This document shows positions 12,801 to 20,142 of a stretch of 64,000 bases of DNA, in pieces. Position 1 is the stretch's first letter, and the number at the start of each line of letters is the position of its first letter. Under the pieces are notes generated by a model. That model ran no database searches. It was given only the letters and a program-made list of their open reading frames with translations, and had not been told where the DNA came from. A program made the translations under genes and the position numbers. Source of the DNA: Euglena gracilis (lineage: Eukaryota; Euglenida; Euglenophyceae; Euglenales); assembly GCA_039621445.1 (NCBI GenBank), contig CP154957.1, positions 6,814,504 through 6,878,503 on the forward strand, given 5' to 3'.

Positions 12801-15800
12801 GAGGTAACCACACCAAAGGTGGACACACTCACACCAACACCAACACCCCCAGCAATGGCAAGGTGTGCTGGTTTGGACAGCGGTGTCTATACCCATACTG
12901 TCCGTACCAGCACCCAGCCAACTGGTGGGGGTACACCCAAAAAGTGCAGCCCACAGAGGGGGGCTCCCCATGGGGAGGGCAGACCGACGGGGGAACAGCG
13001 CATGTGCAAGTATGGGATGGGATGCTGGTGGAGGACCACCTCCTGCCCGTATGCCCATCCCATTGAGAACAGCAACGGGAGACAGCAACACAACAACTGG
13101 GAACCACACCAAGAGCAAAGAGCCCAGGGTGGGTCCAAAGGGTCGGGGAAGCAGCAGCAACAGCAGCAGCCCAGCAAGCAGCAGCGGAAAGCATTTCCTT
13201 CCCAGGGGGACCCGGCGGGCTGTGGTGGTAAAAAGGGCCCACTGCAGGTGACACCGGTACCCGCCGGCACGCAGTGGAGGAGTAGGCCCCTTACCACCCC
13301 GAGCACCTCTTGGGAACGAAATCGAGCAGCAACAGAAGCAGCAGCAGCAGCAGCAGCCAGAAAGGGGAGCCGAAAACCCAAGGGGGAGGGGAAGGGCAAG
13401 GAAAACACAAAACGAAAGTTTGAAGTCCCAGTGAATATGGGGTGGGACAATTATTGGGAGTTGCTCCGAAGAAAGGGCCAGAAGCGGAATGCAGCGCCAG
13501 GCCTTAAACCAGACAGAAGCCAAAGTGCATCTAAGGGGGCCCCCGGGGGGTAGTGCCTGCCTGGGCAGGCACCTCAAGGCACTCTGGACCCCCACTCCCC
13601 TGCCGGTGGTAAAAAAGCAGCCTGGTCGGCATGTCCAGTGACCGACAATTTTCTGGACCCCTCCGGGGGGGGGGGGGCAAAGAGGCTATTGGCATATCCT
13701 GCTGATCCCAATATTCTTCATTTAGGGCAGAGATGGCCAAACGGGGAGAAGTGGAAAGTGAATGTGGACTCTACCATTGCTTGGCTCGGCTTACCCTGAT
13801 CTTTTTCTATGGACGGCTCCAGAAGTGGATAATAGCATTTGAGCCTCACAAGTCTCAACAATTGCAATTGTTCAATTTGATTGCTCTTCTCTCTTTCTTT
13901 TCTTCTCTTGGTTCTTGTTGGTTTTGTATTTTTTTTGTTCTTTCCCCTTCGGGTTCAAAAGCAATGGTACAATGCAGACCCCTCATTGGACCCGATTTCG
14001 CCCAAAAGGTCATCATGCCCATCCTGAAACATGCTTTCCGACGTGACGAATTCATTGGTCGTATCAATGAAATCTTGTTCTTCCTTCCATTTACCCTGGA
14101 ACAGCGACTTCTGCTTGCCAGAAAGGAGGTGTGGATCTGGTCTATTTCCTTTTCAAGAAAATTTTCCTTCAGGGGTTTTGTTGAGCCAGACGGGATTTTA
14201 CCCCTCCCCAGGGTCCAGCCAGCCAGCACCTGCCAGCCAGACTGCGGACCCCCCCCCCCCCCGGGTCCACTGAAATAAAGTTCCTGCCAGACCGGCGAAG
14301 CCAGGCTGGACCAAATAAATTTTCGGCGCAAAGCGGCGAAAATTTTTTAAAAAAGGGGTCAGAATCGGCTAAAAATGAAATGGGTGGCTTTTGGATTTTC
14401 ACCTCAATATTTTGGCTAATAATGCCAACCCAGCTTTATGCTTTTTGGGGCATTGCTTGGGTACCCACCGGGTCCAGCCGAACCCTCCCCACCCCTAAGG
14501 GGCGGGGGTCCAGAGAAATCACTTTTTCTCCTGAAATCGACCCGTTTTTTCCAAAATATGGCCATTTCAGGGATCCTCACACGTCCTGAAAAGGAAATTC
14601 ACGGAAATTCACGGAGGATCACGGAAATGGACGGAAGGCCATTTTCACGGAAATCACAGAAATTCACGGAAATTCACGGATGAGGCGGAGGGTTCGGAAA
14701 AAATTTTGGGTCTTTTTTGAATGTGCTTTGTTTGTGCAGATGCATTTTGATGGGATGTTTTGCACATTCTCTGCCTTTCCAAACAGACAATCACGCAAGC
14801 AAAACCTCATTCAGACAATCACAGATGATTTTGTGGCCGCTTTCCTCCATTCTGGTCTCCCGGTCACAAAATTGCATTATGAAAGCATCAGAGGTGTTCT
14901 CCAGAAGTACACACCAATTGAGGGCGTGTGGGTTTTTGCTTATTCAGAAAATGACCTTCCACCTTTCCGTCCAGGCTGCATCTAGAAGGGTCAATTGCTA
15001 TATTGGTCTGCTGACAGGGTTTTGGCAACCCATTTAGGGGCAATTAAGAGAAAAATTCAAGGACAAAAGGTTGGGGACTGACAGTTCTGGGCAAGCGATC
15101 ATAAACATTTTGGTGGGTGTGCAAGGGAAGATCTACGTTGTAAACCCCCCCACTTAAATCGTCCGGCAGTTTTCCATTTCTTCCCCAGGCGGAGGGGGTT
15201 ACAGGTCCCAGTTTGGTTGGTCGGCCCGAGGGGGGGGGGTATAGATGGGGGGTTTATAAGTGGGGGGTCAGCATGCGTTCAGTTGGATTGAAAAGGGCCA
15301 AACTTGGGGGATGAGCACTCGGAATTGGCTTCAACTGTTGTCGAGGCCCTGGAGGATCTCCAGGATTACAACATAGAGAAACAATCTGCTGCCACAACTG
15401 CCCAGATATGGCTCTGGGGCAGAATGCAACGTGGCTTTTGACCTTTTCCAGAAACAGGAAATTCACGGAAAATCACGGAAATTCACGGAAAATCACGGAA
15501 AATCACGGATACATTTTGGCCTCGTCTAGCACGGACGTGTGAGGATCCCTGCCATTTTTTTCATCCATTTTTCCTATGGATTTTTCATTGAATCTGCTGG
15601 GACGGAAAGTTTTTTTCCATCAAGGACCGCCCTGGGTCCAACCCCCCCCTCGGCCCTCGGGGGGGAGGGGGTCCAGACCATACAGCATTATTTCATGTGG
15701 GGGGGGCGTGGGGGCAAGTGTGGGGTGGCAATGGGTGCAGGGGTGTGGGAGGGGAGTGTGGGGTGACAGGGCAGTGTGGGGTGTAAATGTGGGGTGACAG

Positions 15801-18800
15801 TGGAGGGTGGGGGGCAGCGGGGGGCAGCATTTTTTGCCCATTTTTATTTTTTTGTGTTTTGAAATTTTTTTCATATTTTTTGAAAAAGCCTTTTCCTCAT
15901 TCTCATCCAAATCATTTTTTTGAATTTGGAGACATTGTTTAAATTTTTAGGTAGTTTTTTTTTGCATTTTTACGATTTTTTGCGCCATTTCTCCAATATT
16001 TTGCATTTTTTCCGCATTTTTTCTGAGGCTCGACACATTCAACTCTCTGGTGCTTGAGTATTGGTATTACGTTCAGACCTTTAGTCATGTTTCAAAATTT
16101 CTGCTTTGTGGGGACGTCTGCACACCTGCTGCCTTTGGCCAAATTGCTGCCAATTGATATTCGAACGTTTGGGCACAATGGAGGAATTTGGCTATTTCAC
16201 TTGTGCAAAAAAGGGATGTTGTTCTGGGCAAAAATGTGGGGTGGGGTGGGGGGTGACAGTTGGGGGGGTAACCCACAATACTGTGGGGCACTGTGGGGGG
16301 CTGCACTTCTCTCTGGTCGGACCCCCCTCCTCCTCCACAAACTATATTTGGACCTTGAAAAAAGGCTCAAAAAGCACGTTTTCACACACACTTTGTTTTA
16401 TGAATACTCGACCAAAGCAAACACCAAAAATTTCATGTTCTTAGGCGCTTTTTCGTCGAAGAAAAGTTTCGGTTCCCCAGGGTTCCGGACCTCCCTCGGT
16501 CTGAAGGGGGGGGAGGGCTGACGCTCATTTAATACCCTCCCTGGCTGGCCCCCAGAAGGGAAAAGCATTTTGTGGGCTTTTTTTGAGGGAGGTATTGTCC
16601 GGTGTTTTTTTTTTGAGTTATTTCTCAACCCCGAAAAGCGCTGACAAAATGCCTGTCATTTTATCACCAGGGGGTGGAATACGCCAGGCTGGCCTTGAAA
16701 AAATGCCCAAAAATGTTCAAACTCTGAGAGAAAAGACGCAAAACAATGCACAAAAATGCAAAAATTGCCCAAAAACATGCAAAAATGGCACCAAGATTAC
16801 AAATACGGAAAAAATGCGACATGCATCTGGAACCAGGAAATGGTGGTTCTGCTACCCAGCCACCAGGTGCCCATGGCCCTTGGCACCTAAGGCGGCTTTT
16901 TTTGGGGCGTAAGAGTTGCCTAAAAATCAATTCTCACCCCTTTGGGATTTGTTTGAGCCCTTCACACATCATCTCGAAATATCACTCACGAAAGTGCTCC
17001 GATGCAGGGAATAACCCCCCCAAAATGAGACCCCCCCCAAAAATAAGACCCCCCCTGGGCCAATCGAGCAAAAATCCAAAAATAAGACCCCCCAATAAAT
17101 AAGACCCCCCTTGACGGCGCAAAGCGCCAGGGACGGTGAAAATTTTCCCTGAAAAATTACCCAAAACCCCAATTTCATACATTTCATACACAAAAATGAT
17201 GAAGTTTCAAAAAATATCAGATTTTTGAAGTGCAAAAAAACATGGTAAATGTCAAATTACACCAATTGACACATGGCGCGAAGCGCCGAAGGAAAATTTT
17301 TTTAATGCTCTTGGGAACCTGAAAAATGATGTTTTTTTGGGCCCGGGTCGGTCAAGAAAAAATCCAAAAATAAGACCCCCCAAAAATAAGAACCCCCCCT
17401 GGAGGCTTCCAGCAACGGACCCAAAAATAAGACCCGGGTCTTATTTTGGGGGGGGCGGTTATGTCTGAACCTTATGTGCCAGGAAACGGTGGTTCTGGGG
17501 GAAGGGGGGCTGGATTGCAGCCAGTCCAAATTTGGCTAGTGGGAATTCTAGACCCCCCCCTGGGGAGGGGGTCCACTAGCAGGGCTGGCTAATGGAAAAT
17601 TTTTCTCCAGTGACCAGTGCCAAGCGCCAAAAAAATTTTGGGACCCGCAAAGTGACCGAAAATGCCCATTTTTGGTTTTGTTTGGGATTTTTTGGAACAA
17701 AATCAGCCAAAAAAAAACCCGTCAAAAACCTCATTTCCAGCTCGGCGAACAGTGCTGGAGGAAATTTTTTTCCATTTGGGGGGTTAGGAATTTTTGTGGG
17801 TTTTGGCAGAAATCTTTTGATTTTGAGGCATTTTTGGCCGAATGGCCAAAGTGACCGATTTTCCTGGGGGGGGGGGGGGGGGGGTGGGAAGGGGGGGGGG
17901 GGTTTTAAAAGTGACTGTCTGGTTTGGGGGTCGGTAAACAATGGTGTGGTCCAGACTCTAATTTAATTCCCTGGCCAGGGCTCGATATAAGGAGGCCGTA
18001 CGGGATTTAGGCTCTAACCTGCTGACCTTTTTTTTTAATCTTAATTCCCCCCATTTTATCAGATTTTATCAGTTTTCCAGATTTTTGCTTTGATTGCAAG
18101 CAATGATCAAACATGATATTTCCATCATGCTGACCCCTTATGGGGCAGATTGCTGGAGAATGGGGTTTTTGTGGGGTGAAAAATCCCCCATCAAACGCAC
18201 AAAAAAAGCTTCTGATTTTTGGAATAATTTGAGACAGAGAAACATATAAAGTCTCATTCTGGAGCAAGTAGCACATGGAGCACTGAAGTATTTTTTTTGG
18301 AACAATGATAAAATCCAATTACTGAAATCGAAGTGGCAGTCCAAATACCCGTGCCAAGCTGTGTCACATTCCTCAGGTGGAAAAATGGGCGGAGATTGCC
18401 AAGAAGCGGCACAACATGACCCTGGAGTGGGGTATTGACCAGGCATTATTTTTTTATGGGGAGAATTCTCAAATTTGTAAGGTATTTTGAAATTTTGAAG
18501 TATTTTTTTTAGGCGTCCGTTTTCCATTAGTGGTCAAAGAGCCATCTGGGCATCGAACCAACGTTGGTCCAGGGTGAAAATCAAACCTTTTTTTTTTGAG
18601 TTTTGGGTGGATAGGCAATGTTCCAGCGATGCCAGAAAGCACTTTTTTCTTGGAGTTGGCCTGATTTTGCTGAGATTTCGCGATTTGTTTTTTGCTTCGA
18701 GATTTAAAAAAAATTTCCAGGACCAATTTTTTAAAGTTTTTTCACGTCAAGGCATTTTGGCCAAAAAAATTTTAAATGGGTTTTTTAAGGTTTTTAAGGC

Positions 18801-19523
18801 GCTTTAAAAAAATAATGCCTGGTGTTGACCTGGAGCAGTTTCTCATCAAGGCGTATGATTTAAGGTTTGGGGTCCGGTCCATCCAGCATGAAGTGGGACG
18901 GCAGGTTGTCAGCAAGTTGGCAGCTGCCCACGAAGAGGACGTGATTGGTGAGGGAGACACGGTGATCTTGAGTGTGGCTGACAACGAGGTGTGTCCATTA
19001 GCTCAGGATTTGGTTGTGTCTTCCGCCTCCTTCAAACCCCCCCCGTTCAAGTCACAGCACATTACTTGGCATTTTTTCACTGACGCCCAGCTCCATTGGC
19101 ATGTTGTGTGGTTGGCACGGTGTCAACGGAACAGTCCTCGAATTTTGCTTTAGGAGGGAAGTTTACTCTGCAAAGTGGAGGACACATTTCTAGGAGGGTC
19201 AAAAACTCAGTTTGGGGGAAATTCGGAAATGAACATCTCTGAACACAATCGTCAAGCAAACCTTAAGGAACCCTACAGTGTTCATCAAGTGTGTTTGTTT
19301 CTGAGTTGGACCAGGGGACACCCATCACATCCATTCGGAATTTCTGTGTTCTTTCTCAAACATTAACAAGCGTGAGATTTGGTGTTTATTTAAATTTATT
19401 AAAATTTTTATTTATTTGAGAATTTTTAAAAAGCGTATTTTTTTTAAAAGAATTACGTTCACCCTCACTCTTGTGCCGCAGGTGGTGTTGAGGAAGGGGC
19501 CTCGGAAAGCCGACAAGAAGTGA
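1684..19523 (+). CDS. CLPB/SKD3-type AAA+ protein disaggregase, split gene (10 exons proposed)
   Basis: Proposed join: 1684-1792, 2008-2726, 2774-2954, 3004-3103, 5267-5389, 5454-5506, 13962-14128, 18377-18436, 18827-18988, 19482-19523, giving 571 codons plus TGA with all phases consistent. The true N-terminus is probably further upstream. Residues count from 1684. Visible motifs are Walker A GSSGIGKT (282-289), pore loop GYQGYDDG, Walker B AVVLFDE (Asp355-Glu356), the signature [11 protein letters not shown], sensor 1 TSN (395-397), arginine finger FRRDEF (455-456) and sensor 2 FGVRS (519-521; GAR is usual). One AAA module plus a C-terminal D2-small domain, with the [11 protein letters not shown] and [15 protein letters not shown] blocks, matches CLPB/SKD3 rather than two-ring Hsp104. 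Family members use ATP to solubilise aggregated proteins, in animals in the mitochondrial intermembrane space. The N-terminal part here is Gly/Pro/Ser/Gln-rich, and I see no ankyrin repeats. Introns range from 47 nt to 8.45 kb and two are nonconventional. Confidence 0.87.
2008..2726 (+). CDS. CLPB exon with low-complexity N-region and start of AAA module
   Basis: The first part is rich in G, P, S and Q, with degenerate YGQS repeats. The end reads [30 protein letters not shown], the conserved entry to the CLPB AAA domain. The frame is open further upstream to 1806, so the 5' boundary (acceptor GCAG at 2004-2007) is uncertain. The donor is GT at 2727; the next intron is 47 nt. Confidence 0.78.
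2774..2954 (+). CDS. CLPB exon: Walker A and pore loop
   Basis: [18 protein letters not shown] carries the P-loop, followed by [11 protein letters not shown] and the pore loop [12 protein letters not shown]. It is bounded by AG (2772-2773) and GT (2955). The 49 nt intron after it splits a Gly codon in phase 1. Confidence 0.95.
3004..3103 (+). CDS. CLPB exon: Walker B
   Basis: [20 protein letters not shown] followed by [14 protein letters not shown] contains Walker B. The expected continuation (FDEGRL) lies 2.16 kb downstream. There is no GT at the exon end, so the boundary follows the nonconventional intron rule plus reading frame. The join is ambiguous over 2 nt because CTCCAA and CTCCA flank both sides. 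Confidence 0.93.
3663..3790. repeat. ACAT tetranucleotide then TA microsatellite
   Basis: A nearly uninterrupted CATA array runs from about 3663 to 3742, followed by TA-rich alternation to about 3790. It lies inside the first nonconventional intron. Confidence 0.95.
4413..4483. repeat. degenerate TTAGGG-type interstitial repeat
   Basis: Three perfect TTAGGG-like units are followed by variants (GGGTTGGGGTTAGG, TTACGGTTAGGGCC). It is internal to a gene, so it is not a chromosome end in this assembly. Confidence 0.85.
5267..5389 (+). CDS. CLPB exon: [11 protein letters not shown] and sensor 1
   Basis: [20 protein letters not shown] then [19 protein letters not shown] is among the best-conserved CLPB/SKD3 blocks. 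It ends in phase 2 before GTGTGT (5390). A 64 nt GT-AG intron follows (5390-5453). Confidence 0.94.
5454..5506 (+). CDS. CLPB short linker exon
   Basis: [18 protein letters not shown] bridges between the sensor 1 exon and the arginine-finger exon. The linker length matches family expectation within one residue, but sequence similarity is weak. Acceptor TTGAG (5453) and a good GTGAGC donor (5507) keep phase. Alternative boundaries are possible. Confidence 0.58.
5907..6150. repeat. GTGCCTGCC/GGCAGGCAC hairpins and poly-C
   Basis: Several copies of a GGCAGGCACC / GTGCCTGCC motif occur in both orientations, interleaved with long C/G runs including about 30 nt at 6117-6150. The same motif forms the hairpins at 9081-9113 and 13552-13584. 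Confidence 0.75.
7215..8491. mobile_element. inverted-repeat element with internal tandem arrays
   Basis: About 40 bp terminal inverted repeats (7215-7253 and 8451-8491; CCCGCCAAATGCCTGCCCTG core) enclose 1.28 kb. Inside are two arrays of a CACGTTTTCAGTGARGGCAT unit (7252-7346 and 8248-8397, period about 64 bp). There are also near-palindromes (7528-7590; 7614-7640), three CACAGACAACTTTGTT direct repeats (7755-7810) and a minus-strand fragment related to the ORF at 9657. No target duplication was resolved. Confidence 0.6.
7911..8255 (-). pseudogene. fragment related to the N-terminal domain of the composite retroelement
   Basis: The minus-strand reading contains [36 protein letters not shown]. 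It is recognisably related to [38 protein letters not shown] on the + strand at 9657-9890. The fragment appears truncated. The shared domain is not one I can name. Confidence 0.55.
8505..8617. repeat. 113 bp near-perfect palindrome
   Basis: Arms of about 45 nt (ACAAATTGTGGCTGAGCCCA... and its complement) surround a GGGGCCCCC-TTC-GGGGGCCCC core. The arms include AAAACGTGTTCAG, related to the 7.2-8.5 kb element. Confidence 0.9.
9271..9332. repeat. 62 bp palindrome
   Basis: ACAAAAATCGTCCATG.. pairs with ..CAATGGACGATTTTTGT through a CCGGACACAC/GTGTGTCCGG centre. Confidence 0.9.
9431..9511. repeat. 81 bp palindrome with GACACAGTGTGTGTC motif
   Basis: TTTTCAGTTCACGAGGACAC.. pairs with its complement at the right end. 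The inner unit CCACGAGACACAGTGTGTGTC is shared with 9357-9382 and 9924-10011. Confidence 0.9.
9657..9890 (+). CDS. N-terminal domain of composite retroelement (unnamed)
   Basis: It starts [20 protein letters not shown] and continues to [11 protein letters not shown]. It is related to the minus-strand fragment at 7.9-8.25 kb, which shows it belongs to a repeated family. After about 9890 the frame runs into the palindromic insertion. Function is unknown; by position it could be the thumb/linker-like N-terminal part preceding a Penelope-type RT. Confidence 0.5.
9924..10011. repeat. three-arm palindromic repeat inside the retroelement ORF
   Basis: Copies of CAGTCCACGAGACACAGTG appear forward, inverted, then forward again. 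The block separates the domain at 9657-9890 from the RT ORF and is translated as the odd N-terminus of the 9940 frame, so it probably interrupts the original polyprotein. Confidence 0.85.
9940..12456 (+). CDS. Penelope-like reverse transcriptase fused to CCCH finger, OTU protease and J-domain
   Basis: An 838-codon open frame; its first ~30 codons derive from palindromic repeat, so the true start is unclear. RT: motif [13 protein letters not shown] (Asp124), motif [16 protein letters not shown], motif C YRFIDD (Asp255-Asp256), then a helical region like that of Penelope-like RTs. CCCH finger: C-x5-C-x6-C-x3-H from Cys406. OTU-type cysteine protease: [11 protein letters not shown] (Cys461) and HYDAI (His575). 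J-domain: [15 protein letters not shown] (HPD at 701-703). All four lie in one frame without stops. RT and OTU occur in known eukaryotic retroelement polyproteins, but a J-domain is unexpected to me. After about codon 740 the frame turns low-complexity, and the likely continuation is in the +2 frame from about 12175. I see no EN (GIY-YIG) domain. Confidence 0.8.
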   Translation: MCVPVHGDTHCVSWTQSTRHSVCLGPQSTDIRNLRWISGVRKDKEEGKGQEQVKPEGSIAGAGKELVGVLTQVMHSLRSKDAHNRRKGFAKACWFVESVEEVAQPLRFEAADVAKRGATATTVDFVTMCPSFDQKLLKDRLRDAICEAWEWEEKKLEKGHQLRARKDGWVHLTPEEAAQDASGSWSKEGVLEMVEFVIDNGYIRRGSTLLKQVKGFGMGLACAPQIANLGCYPVERDFAATKKPEDLEYNYRFIDDGELVYLGMVLKWLPLVRTGETKFITGMHFRDCTYPIRIRRYPGAGSMVTDSQRLGVLTGQFIRAQRLCSTLQMFKFAVQGIALAATRRGYFRHELDRMWGKFLADWWKAEEIRRGELRSWFRKMTRVVRLQVQKEGTEHSKAAPFAKKLCRFGSGCVYRDVGCPFQHKVPVHQHPACQRCCGHNGEVVVRKNQATLWLAAPDGSCLFHCAAMSNEGTVALELRRKVAAYVREEWDTEIPGLGMSVGQILTTLGWDKEGYLASVVSHIHWAEEPELALLPSVLKFRLRVFLDHGDHWQECTQYGSTGPLRRVVFHQNRGHYDAILMDGSPEPERSHHTTHWKVRKPLLVVPTRAENKAEAYQKAAQKRRAKIRREKVDASRQGSVFIDDDVEMLMSFAADFCPPEQSEAVTRVLSAATPWQVLGVQESTPSQDCTAVYKRISLLMHPDKCTHPKSKEAFQKLGDAKDWVDDREAWYENYQHREASDRLVLGCRRRAAKHLASRRRTATPLWFGRGGRVAHTAGGGGRVAACRFGTGRNRGTAGEQAQAEHTHQDPTSMVPERTNRAQRTEAPGEGVRKREVLF
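12095..13066 (+). CDS. downstream fragment with CCCH finger (frame-shifted continuation)
   Basis: From about 12180 this frame is the natural one: acidic [20 protein letters not shown], then a charged segment, then a CCCH finger [16 protein letters not shown] (C-x5-C-x4-C-x3-H). The part before 12180 shadows the J-domain. Toward 12950 the coding signal moves to another frame. Likely one ancestral ORF broken by indels. Confidence 0.55.
   Translation: MRRIGWMTEKRGTKITSTGRRPTGWCWVAGGGQLNILQVEEELQRHCGLGEEGVLRIQLEEEAEWQHVGLARAETEVLLESKPRRSTRTRTQPQWYQSEQTEHREQRRQARASGKERFSSDGDTEMAAEEESHDWKEGERMGEAKNPGPPVTAKGGPWGQKRREPGHAPRAQQAPGGSQPHQKWHQPVQQNKANNAKGWTRVRGTGKSTSTHTPNHPPRTRSRRDSASLILPPQFGGNHTKGGHTHTNTNTPSNGKVCWFGQRCLYPYCPYQHPANWWGYTQKVQPTEGGSPWGGQTDGGTAHVQVWDGMLVEDHLLPVCPSH
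12798..13553 (+). CDS. C-terminal fragment with second CCCH finger and Q-rich tail
   Basis: From about 12990 this frame carries a CCCH finger ([19 protein letters not shown]-x5-C-x6-C-x3-H), a Q/S/A-rich low-complexity tract (CAG repeats at 13150-13185 and 13325-13360) and a basic end with [14 protein letters not shown]. It stops at TAG 13551-13553, exactly at the flanking hairpin repeat. CCCH fingers are nucleic-acid binding. Confidence 0.5.
   Translation: MEVTTPKVDTLTPTPTPPAMARCAGLDSGVYTHTVRTSTQPTGGGTPKKCSPQRGAPHGEGRPTGEQRMCKYGMGCWWRTTSCPYAHPIENSNGRQQHNNWEPHQEQRAQGGSKGSGKQQQQQQPSKQQRKAFPSQGDPAGCGGKKGPLQVTPVPAGTQWRSRPLTTPSTSWERNRAATEAAAAAAARKGSRKPKGEGKGKENTKRKFEVPVNMGWDNYWELLRRKGQKRNAAPGLKPDRSQSASKGAPGG
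13962..14128 (+). CDS. CLPB exon: arginine finger
   Basis: [20 protein letters not shown] then [19 protein letters not shown] is a strongly conserved CLPB block that includes the arginine finger. It ends ..LLARKE in phase 0 before GTGTGG (14129). Confidence 0.94.
14568..15551. mobile_element. 984 bp hAT-like DNA transposon derivative
   Basis: Perfect 19 bp terminal inverted repeats (CAGGGATCCTCACACGTCC, 14568-14586 and 15533-15551) are flanked by a 6 bp direct duplication CCATTT (14562-14567 and 15552-15557). Subterminal arrays of a CACGGAAATT unit lie at both ends (14590-14680; 15458-15510). The interior has transposase-like remnants. CAGGG termini and the interior suggest hAT, although hAT usually makes 8 bp duplications. 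Confidence 0.8.
14740..15157 (+). pseudogene. hAT/DUF659-like transposase remnant
   Basis: One frame reads [20 protein letters not shown] then [21 protein letters not shown] shifted frame reads [20 protein letters not shown] (about 15083-15142), resembling the DUF659 region of hAT transposases. Another possible piece is at 15322-15400. Frames are disjoint, so either introns or decay. The family call rests on general resemblance. Confidence 0.45.
17018..17452. repeat. AAATAAGACCCCCC minisatellite with palindrome
   Basis: Many copies of AAAAATAAGACCCCCC occur in two clusters (17018-17110; 17355-17440), with a longer shared unit ending TCCAAAAATAAGACCCCCC. The cluster ends in a palindrome CCCAAAAATAAGACCC/GGGTCTTATTTTGGG at about 17420-17450. 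Confidence 0.85.
18377..18436 (+). CDS. CLPB exon: small-domain helix
   Basis: [20 protein letters not shown] corresponds to the conserved helix after the AAA large subdomain. The next residues (DLEQFL) lie beyond a 390 nt nonconventional intron. Confidence 0.92.
18437..18826 (+). other. nonconventional intron, 390 nt, with 19 bp terminal inverted repeat
   Basis: There is no GT-AG. CAG is at +4 to +6 (18440-18442) and CTG at -8 to -6 (18819-18821). The ends are perfectly complementary over 19 nt (ACCAGGCATTATTTTTTTA at 18438-18456 and its reverse complement ending at 18823). GTATTGACC and GTGTTGACC flank the two junctions. Removal restores ..LEWGI|DLEQFL... Together with the 2.16 kb example this is the strongest evidence for a euglenid. 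Confidence 0.87.
18827..18988 (+). CDS. CLPB exon: sensor 2 and D2-small domain
   Basis: [20 protein letters not shown] then [19 protein letters not shown] matches the C-terminal small domain. Sensor 2 reads GVR where GAR is typical. It ends ..VADNE in phase 0 before GTGTGT (18989). The 493 nt GT-AG intron that follows (18989-19481) carries no supported coding sequence. Confidence 0.94.
19482..19523 (+). CDS. CLPB putative last exon
   Basis: Acceptor CTTGTGCCGCAG (to 19481) opens [13 protein letters not shown] followed by TGA, a short basic tail in the correct phase. The tail is not conserved in the family, so this exon is supported only by splice site and frame. A protein-like reading in another frame (19524-19700, ending at a GTAGG donor-like site) may be 3' UTR or an exon of something else. 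Confidence 0.6.
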   Translation: MVLRKGPRKADKK

Positions 19524-20140
19524 GCGCAACCACAGCGAGCCTGCCTCTGCTGCCCCAGTCGTCGCCTTTTCTCATCACCCAGTTGTCGAATTGCTCAAAG
19601 CTATTGGTATGCCTGGGTTTGTCCCAGCTCAAATGCAACCCAAACCTCCTGGGTTGAATCAATTATGGGTTTCTCGAAGATTGAGCAGTTTAACAGGTAG
19701 GAACGCAAGTGCTTTTTTTGTGCTTTTTTTTGCGTTTTTCGATTCAGGCAAAATTTTGGGGGTTTGGGGTGTTTTTTTGTGGTTTTCTTTGGCGATTTTT
19801 GGATTTTTGTGGAAACATTTTTGATTATGATAAATTCCTCATTTTTGCCCTATTTTCCCCCGAGACCAAAAAATTTGATTTTTTGGCATTTTTGCAATTT
19901 TTTGGTCAACAAAATGCTATTTATTTATTTTATTGGAAAATTTTCCCCGGCGGAGCCCAAAAAATTTTCAGGTCCTCTTCAGTGGAAAAGCGGATATACC
20001 GGGAGCTTTAAAGGATTTTAAATGCAATTTGCGCTGTTTTTTTTTGCGTTTTTTTTATTGTTTTTTTTTTGCAGTTTTTTCATTTTTTTTTGCTGAGGGT
20101 CCATGTTGTCCCCCCCCCTGCAGTTTAATCATGGCACAAA
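19524..20140. other. 3' flank of CLPB, T-rich
   Basis: About 180 bp with moderate coding character (for example HHPVVELLKAIGMPGFVPAQ around 19570-19630) is followed by T/A-rich DNA up to the Tc1-like element. No gene is confirmed. Confidence 0.5.
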
Positions 20141-20142
20141 TA

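Larger units (their letters stand above)
9081..13584 (+). mobile_element. composite retroelement inside CLPB intron
   Basis: It is defined by contents: an unnamed N-terminal domain (9657), RT, CCCH fingers, OTU and J-domain (9940-12456), and further CCCH-bearing frames to 13553. The same 33 bp hairpin-bearing sequence (AGTGCCTGCCTGGGCAGGCA then CAAGGCACTC) flanks it in direct orientation at 9081-9113 and 13552-13584. These may be termini. Boundaries are inferred. Confidence 0.5.
5507..13961 (+). other. 8.45 kb GT-AG intron of CLPB loaded with elements
   Basis: The donor GTGAGC (5507) and acceptor TTCAAAAG after a pyrimidine-rich stretch (13961) join in phase 1 and restore the CLPB frame. The intron contains poly-C/G tracts (5.8-6.15 kb), an inverted-repeat element (7215-8491), several long palindromes and a 4.5 kb composite retroelement. 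A short run at about 13737-13800 ([19 protein letters not shown]) is protein-like but not placed. Confidence 0.72.
14129..18376 (+). other. 4.25 kb GT-AG intron of CLPB
   Basis: The donor is GTGTGG at 14129 and the acceptor CACATTCCTCAG at 18365-18376. Splicing gives ..[17 protein letters not shown].., matching family spacing. The intron contains a 984 bp TIR element with hAT-like coding remnants (14568-15551), GT/GG-rich low-complexity DNA (15.64-15.83 and 16.23-16.31 kb) and an AAATAAGACCCCCC minisatellite (17.0-17.45 kb). No other gene is seen. Confidence 0.75.

Noticed and set aside
13737-13800. [19 protein letters not shown] as a CLPB exon
   Set aside because: It does not match the family between sensor 1 and the arginine finger, and direct joining of 5506 to 13962 already restores frame and length.
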